Of a stretch of 23,413 nt of DNA, positions 7,314 to 15,774 are shown piece after piece; within the stretch, counting starts at the first letter, position 1, and every line of letters begins with the position of its first letter. Source of the DNA: Leptospira adleri (GTDB lineage Bacteria > Spirochaetota > Leptospiria > Leptospirales > Leptospiraceae); contig NZ_NPDU01000070.1 in NCBI RefSeq assembly GCF_002811985.1, positions 1-23,413 of the forward strand. The letters are read 5' to 3'. The notes below the pieces were generated by a model. It was not told where the DNA came from. It saw only the letters and a list, made by a program, of their open reading frames with translations, and did not search any database. The translations under genes and the position numbers were made by a program.

Positions 7314-8025
7314 ATGAGAATTCTGGAACCTAATAAGAGAGTTACTTTAAATGCAAAATACGAAAGCGACTCTTACAAATTCGAAGCGGAAATTGCTGAC
7401 CCTAGTACGGAACTTGACATTGAAATTGCGGTTGCAAAAAGACTAAACGGCGCATCGCTTGAATCGATTCCAAATACGACCTACGGATATATCTACGCAA
7501 TCGCTACTTTAAATCACGTCATCAAAGAAATCCCTGAAGATTTTCCGATTCCAGACATCCAGACCTTTGAACAGATAAGAGACAAAGAGTTTGTCATCAG
7601 ACTCTTTAAAGAATATGAGAAAAAGGAAAACTGGTTTAAATCAGAGTTAAAAAAAAATCGGGACGCTCGACGCACTGAACGACGAAGAGAATCTTCTCGA
7701 CCTCTTTCTAATGAACCAGATGAAAATACTTCCGAGAGGAGTCACGCATCTGGGAAATCTATTTCTCGAACAAAAGAGATTCATCCTCGAAGCAACAGCA
7801 AGACTGGACATTCCGAATCTTCTCATGAGAGCGAAACTGAAGTCTCAGAAACGCCAAGTAATGAAGATGAAATCGATGGAATTCCTAGAGAATATAAGCC
7901 CGACAATGGCCAGTATCCTGGAGGCAGAGGCCGGGTATTCACAAGACATGCTCATGAGTGAAGGAGAATTAAAGCGTAAAGAACTCTTAGAAAGAATCGA
8001 TAACGAATTAAAATTCTATGGCTGA
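7314..8025 (+). CDS. Tail assembly chaperone pair, likely fused by recoding at an A9 run (G / G-T type)
   Basis: Two overlapping frames lie directly before the tape measure. Frame A starts at ATG 7314; its first 114 codons contain a pattern (IAVAKRLNGASLE...ATLNHVIKEIPEDFP) typical of Mu gp41 / P2 E-like chaperones. At 7649-7657 the codons TTA AAA AAA AAT make a run of nine A. The second frame has a stop TAA at 7648-7650 and is open from 7651 to a TGA ending at 8025, giving about 123 helical residues ending in ERIDNELKFYG. A -2 or +1 shift, or transcript slippage to A8, on the A run would give a fusion of about 236 residues. Without a shift, frame A runs on to 7961 as a Ser/Arg/Glu-rich tail that looks like out-of-frame translation. 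These proteins guide tape-measure folding and tube assembly. The last 8 nt overlap the tape-measure start. Confidence 0.72.
7649..7657 (+). promoter_or_regulatory. A9 slippery run at the chaperone frame junction
   Basis: Nine consecutive A residues read as (tt)A AAA AAA AA(t) in the upstream frame. The downstream frame opens immediately after its own TAA at 7648-7650, that is, exactly at this run. The -1 frame meets TGA at 7676, so the productive shift is -2 or +1, or loss of one A during transcription. Confidence 0.65.
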
Positions 8026-9724
8026 AGAATCTTTAAACATAAAAGTCAAGGCAACGCCCGATTTTAAATCAGTAGACAAAGAATACGACCGAATTGCTAA
8101 AAAGGGAAAGAAAGGGATTCCCGTTTCAGGTCGAGGGAAGGTTCCCGAGAAAAAAGGATCATCCAGTGGAAGCGGAGGAGGGAGTTCCGAAAAAAAGAAA
8201 CTCGAGGCCGCGTCCAGGTATGCGGGTGGAAGTGCAATGGCTTCGAAAGTCGGAGCTGATGGATCGGATTTAGACGAGACTCAAAGCGGCGGATTTTTTA
8301 ATACTCTTGATAAGAAATTTTCAGCCGCTCGCGATCTATTTCGAAAAAAGAAAAAGAAGAAAGACGGAGAGGAAGAAGAATCATCCGCAAGTTCAAGCGG
8401 AATTGGACTCACCTCTGCAAAACAGCTTCAACTTCAAAAAGCTGAAATCAAAATTCAACACGCAAATTTTGATAAAGGTGGTCTTTCCGGACTTCAGGGA
8501 TCCGGAGGAGGGGGAGGATCGGGAGGCGACGGTGGATCCGTTAGAGGAAATAATTTTTCAATGATGGGAGCCGCGATTCCGATCGCTGGCGCCGCTTTCG
8601 CTATTGCTGGAGGAGTTTTAAAAACAATATCCGCAATCGGAGAACAATATCACGCGGCTATGCAAAGTCAGTCCGGAACGATTGGCGCGACCGGCGATTA
8701 CGTTGGCGGTGGTAAAGGATATTTCGCAAACTCAGAACTCGCACAGGCAAACGTAGCGAAAGGTCGAGTAACGGGTGAAAACATATTTGGAAAAGGAAAC
8801 CAGATAGATGAAACGACAATGCTCTTCGCCGCCTCTCAAGGAAAAGGAATCGCTGAGGTAGTTAAAGAGTTAGAAACGATTCGAAAAGATTCGAAAAATG
8901 CAGACGTTGGTTTTCTTCGTGGTGGAGCTTCCGCCTCTGGGTTTCAGGGTTTAAGACAATCCGAATATATCTCAAAACTCGCGACCATTTCTGAAAATTT
9001 AAGAGGGAAAGGATATTCAGGAGATATAAACGACTACGCGAAATTTTCAGCCGGTTTGCAAAGAACGGACGGGATCAATATGGATCCCTCAAGAAGAATG
9101 GCTCTTTCGGAACAGCTATCAGATCAAGGAAGAAACGGCGCATTTGGCGGAGGAGTATTTGGTTCTCTTTCTATGGCGGAAGCTTTAAAAGCGAACGGTG
9201 GAGACGTGATAAAAGCCATCAGAGAATCCGAATTAAATCCTGGGAAATATATGTCTTCGGCAATGGGGGGAATAGATGCAACAACACGCGGTCTTTTAAA
9301 TAAAATGCAGGGAGGAAGTTTTTCGGAAATGGCTGGAATGAAGTTTGGATATAACGACATCAAGTCAGATAACTCAACAATTAACGCTGGCTATAACAAA
9401 GGACTAAACCTCGACAACGCAAAAAAAGAAACCTTTGCCACGGACGTAGGCGCTCAAGCCGCTCAAATTGGATATGACATGAATAAAGCTATGATTGATT
9501 TATTCAATGAAAACAAAGGAGCTATGAAAAGCCTTGCATCGACCGTTTCCAATATTGAAAAATCCGTAATTCCCGTTATTTCAGGACAGATTACCTCCCT
9601 CGTTGGAACGATAGAAAAACTTGCAAAGGGTGACTTTGGTGGCGCGCTCGGAGACATGATGGGTGGTCTCGGAAAACTTGCGACACTGGCAAACCCCGCC
9701 GGTCTTTTGGTTCGATCGAAATAA
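8018..9724 (+). CDS. Tail tape measure protein
   Basis: A 568-residue protein following the chaperone pair, the defining position of a tape measure. The N-terminal 170 residues are low-complexity: Lys-rich blocks (RKKKKKK), Ser/Gly runs and a GSGGGGGSGGDGG linker. A hydrophobic helical stretch (AAIPIAGAAFAIAGGVLKTI, near 185-205) fits the membrane-insertion segment of tape measures, and the remainder is helix-rich with a Gly-rich end. By the usual scale of about 0.15 nm per residue, a tail near 85 nm is expected (family knowledge, not measured). It starts within the chaperone stop (ATGGCTGA) and has no separate Shine-Dalgarno sequence, so it is translationally coupled. No lytic transglycosylase or peptidase domain is seen. 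Confidence 0.75.
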   Translation: MAEESLNIKVKATPDFKSVDKEYDRIAKKGKKGIPVSGRGKVPEKKGSSSGSGGGSSEKKKLEAASRYAGGSAMASKVGADGSDLDETQSGGFFNTLDKKFSAARDLFRKKKKKKDGEEEESSASSSGIGLTSAKQLQLQKAEIKIQHANFDKGGLSGLQGSGGGGGSGGDGGSVRGNNFSMMGAAIPIAGAAFAIAGGVLKTISAIGEQYHAAMQSQSGTIGATGDYVGGGKGYFANSELAQANVAKGRVTGENIFGKGNQIDETTMLFAASQGKGIAEVVKELETIRKDSKNADVGFLRGGASASGFQGLRQSEYISKLATISENLRGKGYSGDINDYAKFSAGLQRTDGINMDPSRRMALSEQLSDQGRNGAFGGGVFGSLSMAEALKANGGDVIKAIRESELNPGKYMSSAMGGIDATTRGLLNKMQGGSFSEMAGMKFGYNDIKSDNSTINAGYNKGLNLDNAKKETFATDVGAQAAQIGYDMNKAMIDLFNENKGAMKSLASTVSNIEKSVIPVISGQITSLVGTIEKLAKGDFGGALGDMMGGLGKLATLANPAGLLVRSK

Positions 9725-9752
9725 CAATTCTAAATTCCGATTTTTCATTCCA

Positions 9753-10157
9753 ATGCAAACTACCGGAATGGAAATACACCGTATTCTTTTTCAATTATTC
9801 AATCGAACCGGCGTTGCGATCGAAAGAGAGGTTGAAGAATTCGCTCAAGAGTTTCAAGTTCAACAACCTCAAAAACTTACCAAAGCCTTTAAACAATCAG
9901 ACAATTTGGTAACCATCCCCATTCCAACTGGGATTCAGTTTAAATATGTTCTGATTCTTGGAACTTATCTCGCAGACGACACAGCAATTGGAGTTAAAAA
10001 AGACGACCCCGCACCGATTGTAGTCCGTATTAATGAATCTGCAACCGATCATCCTTTACCTCAAGGATTTATGGCATGGTCTGGAGGTCTTACTTCTTTG
10101 AGAGTTGCGACAACTTATGATACGAATCAAGTCTTAGTAGAAGTTTACTTGGGATAA
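9753..10157 (+). CDS. Small virion protein between tape measure and fibre genes, unknown function
   Basis: The open frame extends into the tape-measure gene, but the first ATG after the tape-measure stop is at 9753, giving 134 residues; an ATG at 9768 (130 residues) is equally possible, and neither has a strong Shine-Dalgarno sequence. The protein is beta-rich after residue 50 (LVTIPIPTGIQFKYVLILGTYL) with alternating hydrophobic strands, no cysteines and no membrane segment. The fibre gene starts at the base after its stop. It is probably a tail tip, baseplate or fibre-attachment component, from position only. No family is recognised. Confidence 0.6.
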   Translation: MQTTGMEIHRILFQLFNRTGVAIEREVEEFAQEFQVQQPQKLTKAFKQSDNLVTIPIPTGIQFKYVLILGTYLADDTAIGVKKDDPAPIVVRINESATDHPLPQGFMAWSGGLTSLRVATTYDTNQVLVEVYLG

Positions 10158-11669
10158 ATGAATCCTGTATTTGATTTCTTACTTAGAGGAATTGGATCAC
10201 AAGTCCGAATCGGCAAGGGTGGTCCGCAAATCAAGGGATCATCTTCAGGTTTGGATATACGTCTTCCAGACGATTCTGATTTTGGAAGACTTCGAGTTGG
10301 CAATCCACAGTCAGGAAATGACGCAGTCAATCTAGATTGGATCAAAGAACAAGTTCTTTCAAATTGGAACGTTCCCGTTCAATCTTTATCCGACCTCAGA
10401 GCAATTCCGGCTTTTGATCGTAAAGATAAACAAATTCGAGAAGTTGAAAACGAACTAGCATTCTACCAATTCGATTCAGAATCAACTGCCACAGTTCCCG
10501 ATCCACAGGATGTAACCAGATGCGTCGTTCCTAACGATATAGCTCTTCCAAATCCAGGAAGGTGGTTAAAAACTACGGCAAGGGTCCAACAACATTCACA
10601 ACTCTTAGGTTTAGCGTCTTCAGACGATCACCCTCAGTATCAATTGAGGACTGAGAAAAATTCGGTAAATGGTTTTCCTGGTCTTTCCAATGATTCCGGA
10701 AATCCTGGAATTGAATTGATTTCAAATGGTTCGATCGTCAGTGTCATTCGATCCCTTGCAACCGCGGCAAAATCTTTCTTTCTACCTGATAAGAATGGAA
10801 CGCTTGCTTTGGATGATCCATTCATCGGAGCAACGGATACGACTAACGGGATAAAGGGTCTTGTTCCTTTTCCTCTCATCCTTGACAGAGAGAAATTCTT
10901 GTCAGGAGACGGAACATGGAAAACTAATTTCGGATCTTTAAAAAACTCCCCTCTCCAAAATAGCGCATATACCGCTTCAAAATATGAACGAATTTTGTGT
11001 GACGTCTCCGGAGGAGGGATCTCAATCACACTTCCTCTAAATCCCGAAGACAATACAGTTGTCGGAATTTTAGATGTTTCGAATGTCGCAGGAACGAATC
11101 CAATTACGGTTTTAAGGAATGGTCAATTGATTGAAGATCAAACTGAAGATTGGCAATTGGATTTAGACGGAGGATATTGGGAGCTCGCATTTTCATCTCA
11201 AAGAGAAAGTTGGTATTTCCTTTCTCTTCCTGCCTACAATAACGTATCACCCTCCGCCGGTTTTATTTCGGATAATCCTCTCTTTACTGAAACCTCACTC
11301 GCGCCTTCTGCAAGAGCCGTAAAACAATACGCGGACACTCAAGACTTGACAGTTCTTCAAAATGTCGCGTTAGTCGGCACTTTTCAAGAAGGTTCGGGAA
11401 ACGCAGTAGTGGGTACACTCATAAAAAACGCATGGTTTGAGGGAATTACGAATTCAACCGGTCTTTGTAGCGTTGCAACAGGATTAGGAAATAATATCCT
11501 TACCGTGATTGCTTTTATTAGCGACGGAAGTGGGAAATGGTTTTCGGCTTCGACTTCAGCAGGTTCAAACACTATTTACTATGACGATTCCGGCAATATA
11601 TCGATTCAGTTTAGTGGGAATGTTCTTTTTCAAACGCGCTCTGTAAGATTCAAGGTAGAATACAAATGA
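10158..11669 (+). CDS. Tail fibre protein 1
   Basis: A 503-residue protein. Near residue 150 it carries HSQLLGLASSDDHPQYQLRTE, the 'H-x-x-L-x-G-x-x-x-D-D-H-x-Q-Y' linker found in many phage fibre shafts. Repeated beta-strand segments follow: one resembles C-terminal fibre trimer domains (GGISITLPLNPEDNTVVGI with a later DWQLDLDGGYWELAFSSQ), and near residue 380 there is an ARAVKQYADTQ segment also found in fibre 2. It starts immediately after the previous stop (TAAATG) and ends in an ATGA overlap with fibre 2. Its role would be receptor binding or a shaft linking the baseplate to adhesins. No catalytic motif is evident. Confident as a fibre-type protein; the receptor is unknown. Confidence 0.75.
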   Translation: MNPVFDFLLRGIGSQVRIGKGGPQIKGSSSGLDIRLPDDSDFGRLRVGNPQSGNDAVNLDWIKEQVLSNWNVPVQSLSDLRAIPAFDRKDKQIREVENELAFYQFDSESTATVPDPQDVTRCVVPNDIALPNPGRWLKTTARVQQHSQLLGLASSDDHPQYQLRTEKNSVNGFPGLSNDSGNPGIELISNGSIVSVIRSLATAAKSFFLPDKNGTLALDDPFIGATDTTNGIKGLVPFPLILDREKFLSGDGTWKTNFGSLKNSPLQNSAYTASKYERILCDVSGGGISITLPLNPEDNTVVGILDVSNVAGTNPITVLRNGQLIEDQTEDWQLDLDGGYWELAFSSQRESWYFLSLPAYNNVSPSAGFISDNPLFTETSLAPSARAVKQYADTQDLTVLQNVALVGTFQEGSGNAVVGTLIKNAWFEGITNSTGLCSVATGLGNNILTVIAFISDGSGKWFSASTSAGSNTIYYDDSGNISIQFSGNVLFQTRSVRFKVEYK

Positions 11670-13030
11670 AATCTTTTAAGAACGACTACTTAAAAGATAA
11701 CGCTATCAGAGCCTACGCGGACAATCTAGTTTCTGCCGAAGCAAGTGCGAGAATCGATTCTTTCTCAAATTTACAAACATCGTTAAATTCGAAAATAAAT
11801 ACTTCTTCAAAGGCCATTCCAAACGGGATCGCGACTCTCGATACGGACGGCCTTTTAACAGGGAGTCAACGTCCGCCGGTCGTCGCAAGCGGAAACGTTT
11901 ATATCTTTCGACCGGGTGAAACTTCACCAATCGGAAACGTATATAACGATTGGGCAACGATGATAGTCGCGACTCAAAGTAAGCAGGGTTTAAAATACAT
12001 TCAATTTGATGATTCACTTCAAGGAATTGCAGTTCCCGTTGATAACGTAAACTTTTCAGAATTTATACTTCTTCCACGATACAAAAAAGCGAACTATATC
12101 GACGTGACTTTTACATCCGGTTTTTTACTCAGCACTTGGCCTATTGAGATAAGAGGATTAAATCTTAAATTCTCATCCCACTTTAACGATAATTCCGGAA
12201 CAAACGCATTTACAATGATCGATGCAAGTATCCAGTACAGTGGAACCTCGTCAAACGGAGTCGATTTCATTACGGGTTCCCTAACGATCTTTATGCGAAA
12301 TTCCCAAATTGTCGGACCTGGAAATTCTTTATTCTCTCTTGCAAATCGCACACTTCAAATTTTTGCCGTATCCGGCTTTTGCAACGTGGATCCAAACCTT
12401 ATTAAAAGTAATTCTTTAGGAAATTTAAACGTTACAAATTACGGAGCTTCGAGTCCTTCGATTGGTAACGTTGTTCAATCACAACCCTCATTTTTAGGAA
12501 CCCGATCAGATATCGACTTTGAACATACCTTAGAAAGAACGATTCTATCTAAAGGTCAATTGATTACAAAAAACGATTCGGGAAGCTTCGTTGCCTTTCC
12601 AGTTGGTGCCGACAACGAATTACTTGCTTTCGATTCAAGCACAGCAACAGGTCTAAAATCTATCCCTCAACCGGGAGCTTTGAATACTCCCGGAATGAAA
12701 ACGATCACAGACTATGTAAGACAATCGTCTCCTGTAACATCTCTTCTTCCAGCTGGTAATAAAACGATCGATTGCGCAACGGCGAATCTCTTTAGAATTA
12801 CAGGAGGAACCGCAACGATAACAATTTCTAATTTAACCGAAAACGAAGTTGTAAACGTAGTCTTTGAATCCACGGGTTCAGCATATACGATAACTTGGAC
12901 GGGAGGAACGTTTTTGTGGCCAGGTGCGACCGTCCCAACGCCGTCTTCAACTGCTTCTCGAAAAGACATCTATACATTCATAAAAATCAACGGCGTTATT
13001 TTTGGATCCGCTGTTCTCAGTATGGGTTAA
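11666..13030 (+). CDS. Tail fibre protein 2
   Basis: A 454-residue protein with a helical N-terminus (NAIRAYADNLVSAEASARIDSF) that parallels the ARAVKQYADTQ segment of fibre 1, then KAIPNGIATLDTDGLLTGSQ, a motif common at the start of fibre tip domains ('GIATLD-x-x-G-x-L'). The middle is beta-rich with Asn/Ser-rich turns, as in beta-helical or beta-prism shafts. The C-terminal domain (ATITISNLTENEVVNVVFES) resembles the tip domain of other fibres. The ATGA overlap with fibre 1 implies co-translation. It is likely part of the same adhesin assembly; which of the two contacts the host cannot be told from sequence. Confidence 0.72.
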   Translation: MKSFKNDYLKDNAIRAYADNLVSAEASARIDSFSNLQTSLNSKINTSSKAIPNGIATLDTDGLLTGSQRPPVVASGNVYIFRPGETSPIGNVYNDWATMIVATQSKQGLKYIQFDDSLQGIAVPVDNVNFSEFILLPRYKKANYIDVTFTSGFLLSTWPIEIRGLNLKFSSHFNDNSGTNAFTMIDASIQYSGTSSNGVDFITGSLTIFMRNSQIVGPGNSLFSLANRTLQIFAVSGFCNVDPNLIKSNSLGNLNVTNYGASSPSIGNVVQSQPSFLGTRSDIDFEHTLERTILSKGQLITKNDSGSFVAFPVGADNELLAFDSSTATGLKSIPQPGALNTPGMKTITDYVRQSSPVTSLLPAGNKTIDCATANLFRITGGTATITISNLTENEVVNVVFESTGSAYTITWTGGTFLWPGATVPTPSSTASRKDIYTFIKINGVIFGSAVLSMG

Positions 13031-13034
13031 ACGA

Positions 13035-14135
13035 ATGTTTCTTCCATTTGGATTTTTTAAAAATCAAGTTCCAAAACCGACTTTAGATCCAGCTTATCCA
13101 ACAGGAGGAGTTGGGAATTATATCAAAGCAATGGTTCAATCCGGGAATACGATCTTTGTAGGCGGACTCTTTACTTCGATCGGAGGACAAACTCGAAACC
13201 GTATAGCCGCAATCGATGCAACAACCGGAGCCGTTCTTTCTTGGTATCCGACAGGCGGCGCAAACTCTGACATCTATGGATTGGCATTAAGCGGTAACAC
13301 TCTCTTTGTTGCAGGTAGTTTTACTAACATCGGCGGAACTACTCGTAACGGAATCGCCGCGTTAGACGCAACAACCGGAGCGGTCTTGCCTTGGTATCCG
13401 ACGGGCGGGCTTGGTGGAACTACGTTTGGAAAATGTTTAGTTCTTTCAGGGTCCACTCTTTACATTGGTGGATCATTCTCCTCAATAGGAGGTGTTGCGC
13501 GTACAAATATCGGAGCCGTTGATGCAAATACCGGTGCAACACTTTCTTGGTATCCTTCGGGTGGAGTAAATTTTAACTTAAACGTTTTGTATCTAAATAG
13601 TGGGGTCCTATACTTAGGTGGAGGATTTACGTCCGTCGGAGGCCAATCTCGCACGCTTTTGGCCGCTGTGGATCCATCGACTGCGAGTGTACTTTCTTGG
13701 AATCCAACAAATGGGGGAGGGAACAACTACGTTGAAACTATAGTAAGAAATGGCAATATAGTATATATAGGAGGGTCGTTTTCTTCGTTAAACAGCACTC
13801 TTCGGTTTGGAATCGCCGCGATCGATGCGACAACTGGATCTTTACTTTCCTGGTTGCCTGATTTAAACGGAGGTCAGCTCACTGGGCTTGTATTGAACGG
13901 AACTTCCTTGTATCTAATAGGAAACTTTTCTACAGTAAACGGGACCGCAAGGAGCCGAATTGCATCTGTGAGTACCATAACCGCAGGAACCCTTTCTTGG
14001 TATCCTACGGGTGGAGTTGACGCGACAGTAGATACATCCTACGCTTTGGATGGGAATACTTTGTGGATTGCAGGCGGTTTCAGTAACGTAGGCGGACAGT
14101 CTCGCGTGAGAATTGCAAAGTTAAATCTTTCCTAA
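13035..14135 (+). CDS. Seven-bladed beta-propeller virion protein (probable tail-tip or fibre-associated adhesin)
   Basis: The ATG at 13035 is the first after the preceding stop and gives 366 residues; an earlier in-frame start at 13002 would lie inside fibre 2. Seven repeats of about 48 residues follow the pattern G-N-T-L-x-x-G-G-x-F-(T/S)-x-(I/V)-G-G-x-x-R-x-x-I-A-A-(I/V)-D-A-x-T-(G)-x-x-L-S-W-Y-P-T-G-G. The seventh lacks its final strand, and the N-terminus supplies a matching strand (LDPAYPTGG), so the ring closes by a 'velcro' mechanism. The repeats resemble the DUF5122/delta-60 propeller class. There is no signal peptide, so it is not secreted by Sec. It is last in the fibre block, which suggests a tail-tip or receptor-contact role; this is inferred. 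Blade sequences are also similar at the DNA level, a sign of recent blade duplication. Confidence 0.7.
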   Translation: MFLPFGFFKNQVPKPTLDPAYPTGGVGNYIKAMVQSGNTIFVGGLFTSIGGQTRNRIAAIDATTGAVLSWYPTGGANSDIYGLALSGNTLFVAGSFTNIGGTTRNGIAALDATTGAVLPWYPTGGLGGTTFGKCLVLSGSTLYIGGSFSSIGGVARTNIGAVDANTGATLSWYPSGGVNFNLNVLYLNSGVLYLGGGFTSVGGQSRTLLAAVDPSTASVLSWNPTNGGGNNYVETIVRNGNIVYIGGSFSSLNSTLRFGIAAIDATTGSLLSWLPDLNGGQLTGLVLNGTSLYLIGNFSTVNGTARSRIASVSTITAGTLSWYPTGGVDATVDTSYALDGNTLWIAGGFSNVGGQSRVRIAKLNLS

Positions 14136-14139
14136 AGAA

Positions 14140-14158
14140 AGTATTTAATTAAAATACT
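14140..14158. terminator. Possible weak bidirectional terminator between convergent genes
   Basis: AGTATTT (14140-14146) and AAATACT (14152-14158) form a 7-bp AT-rich stem with loop AATTA between the propeller gene and the convergent portal gene; it overlaps the portal stop codon. Weak stem and short U tracts, so low confidence. Confidence 0.35.
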
Positions 14159-15774
14159 AGATCCTTGTCCGGTTCAAATTCTTCTTCCTCGTCGAGACGA
14201 AATTTCGAATCTTCGGGATTATCGCCCTGTTCGCCGTTTTCTTCATATCCCATTTCAGAATAATCCTGTCCTTGCATTGCACCCATTGCATTTTGTTGGA
14301 TTTGCATCATATTTTGTTGAAAAATTGGATTTAAAATAAGAGCTCCGGCCATTTTGTAATCTTCGACTGGAACGCCGTAAAGGTCTGCGAGAGTTTCCCC
14401 GATTGTCGGGTTATCTTGTGCAATTCGAATTTCGTCCACAAGTTTCCAGTTTGAAACTTCATCTTTTTGTTTTTGAACTTTATCTTTTTCGTCTTCCGGA
14501 TCTTTTCCACTAAATTCACAAACAATTCCGCCGAAATCATCCTCACGGAAGTTTTTGAGTTTTGTAAAAGCAGATTCGAAGTAGGTAAGTAAACTGAGTT
14601 TTGCGCGAGTCATACTATGTTTACTTTTTTCAGTTTGATTGGCTTCTGATAATGATTGAGAGCCGATGAGTCGAAGTCCCAACTCTGCTTGGTCCATTCC
14701 ATGCCCCATAAGGACGAGTGAAACACACCACTGCATTAAATCTTTAAATACCATTTCATTTGGAATATTGAGTGGGGTCCATTTTACTTCTCCCGCAGAA
14801 GTTCCGAGGATCGGGATTCGATGAGAATCATCAAGACCAGAGATCATCTCTTGCCATTGAAGTTGAAGAGAATCTAACGCCTCTTGGCTAATATCACCTT
14901 GGAACGAAAGATAACCGTAAGGATGTTGTCTTGAAAATGTATCTCGATTAAATTTGAGTGAATTGATGACTCCGACAAGATCGAGCATACACGCTTCCAA
15001 AGGAGAGAATCCAAATCCCCTCATGGATACATCAGAAAGATGATTTTTGTGGAGCCAAAGGATTTCGTTTGCCCCGAACGTTTCGACTACATTGTCATCG
15101 ATGATTTGGACAAATGCAACGGAATGGTCCCCCCTGTATCCTTTTGTGGGATCGACTGGAAATATGGATGCGGGATCCAAATATCTGATTTCTATTAACT
15201 TACCGAAGGAATTAAAAATTAAAAAGAATGCTATTGAATCGATGGTGAGAGTATCTCTCGTCATCATTTCAAAAACGGAACCTAAATGATCGCGGTTTGC
15301 CCAACCAGCTGTCAAATCACCCATTTTATCAAACCACTTTCCGCATCGTTTCATCCGCACGGTGATTTCATCCGTGACTTCTTCGTCCTCGTCTTCCATT
15401 CGAAACCAAAGACCGGTTTTGGAACTGATCCGCGCAAACTTACTCAAGTCTTCTACGCGAACCGTATGAATTGCCGAGATTAAAGATGTACCGTAGCTAG
15501 CACTTCGAAGATGGGGAATTGGAATTCTCCAAGTTGGTCGCAACTGGATCCCGTCCCTGATTTGTTGCATCTGATCGAAGCTATATACGGGATTTCGACC
15601 GGCGACTTCCGGAGTGTTTACTTGTCCAAACCAGGACTTTGCTAAGTGTAAAAGACGTTCATTGATTTTTTCAGTTTTAAGTCCGACCTCTTTGGAACGT
15701 TCTAGTCTTATTCTTTTTTCTAAATTCTTTTCGTAATCATTTCCACGCGGCCGGCCTTTCCCCTGTTTCACCAT
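14149..15774 (-). CDS. Phage portal protein
   Basis: A 541-residue protein. A central region, LDPASIFPVD followed by ANEILWLHKN and GFGFSPLEACMLDLVGVINSLKFNRDTFSRQ, is the classic portal signature ('S-P-L-E-x-x-x' then the wing and stem helices), and GLRLIGSQSLSEANQTEKSKH matches the conserved segment before the C-terminal crown. The C-terminus is acidic and Met/Gln-rich. The portal forms the dodecameric ring at the capsid vertex through which DNA is packaged. Unlike the neighbouring virion genes it is on the minus strand, between the fibre block and the connector genes, so it has its own promoter, presumably in 15775-15919. No clear Shine-Dalgarno sequence precedes ATG 15774; GTG at 15771 is an alternative. 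Confidence 0.85.
   Translation of the reverse strand: MVKQGKGRPRGNDYEKNLEKRIRLERSKEVGLKTEKINERLLHLAKSWFGQVNTPEVAGRNPVYSFDQMQQIRDGIQLRPTWRIPIPHLRSASYGTSLISAIHTVRVEDLSKFARISSKTGLWFRMEDEDEEVTDEITVRMKRCGKWFDKMGDLTAGWANRDHLGSVFEMMTRDTLTIDSIAFFLIFNSFGKLIEIRYLDPASIFPVDPTKGYRGDHSVAFVQIIDDNVVETFGANEILWLHKNHLSDVSMRGFGFSPLEACMLDLVGVINSLKFNRDTFSRQHPYGYLSFQGDISQEALDSLQLQWQEMISGLDDSHRIPILGTSAGEVKWTPLNIPNEMVFKDLMQWCVSLVLMGHGMDQAELGLRLIGSQSLSEANQTEKSKHSMTRAKLSLLTYFESAFTKLKNFREDDFGGIVCEFSGKDPEDEKDKVQKQKDEVSNWKLVDEIRIAQDNPTIGETLADLYGVPVEDYKMAGALILNPIFQQNMMQIQQNAMGAMQGQDYSEMGYEENGEQGDNPEDSKFRLDEEEEFEPDKDLVF

Noticed and set aside
7649..7657. A9 run treated simply as a sequencing error splitting one gene
   Set aside because: It cannot be excluded, but gene position before the tape measure is the classic site of programmed recoding, so recoding or slippage is the better first hypothesis; listed as the refuting case.
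7659..7961. Upstream chaperone frame continuing past the A9 run as a 100-residue Ser/Arg/Glu-rich domain
   Set aside because: Its composition looks like an out-of-frame reading of the helical protein encoded in the other frame over the same DNA, so it is probably only the unshifted read-through tail.
8160..8200. Gly/Ser-coding repeats in the tape-measure gene as a separate repeat element
   Set aside because: They are in frame and encode flexible linkers common in tape-measure proteins; not a CRISPR or mobile repeat.
13080..14120. Regular repeats in the propeller gene as a CRISPR or tandem DNA satellite
   Set aside because: The period of about 147 bp is a multiple of three, the repeats are diverged and in frame, and they encode propeller blades.
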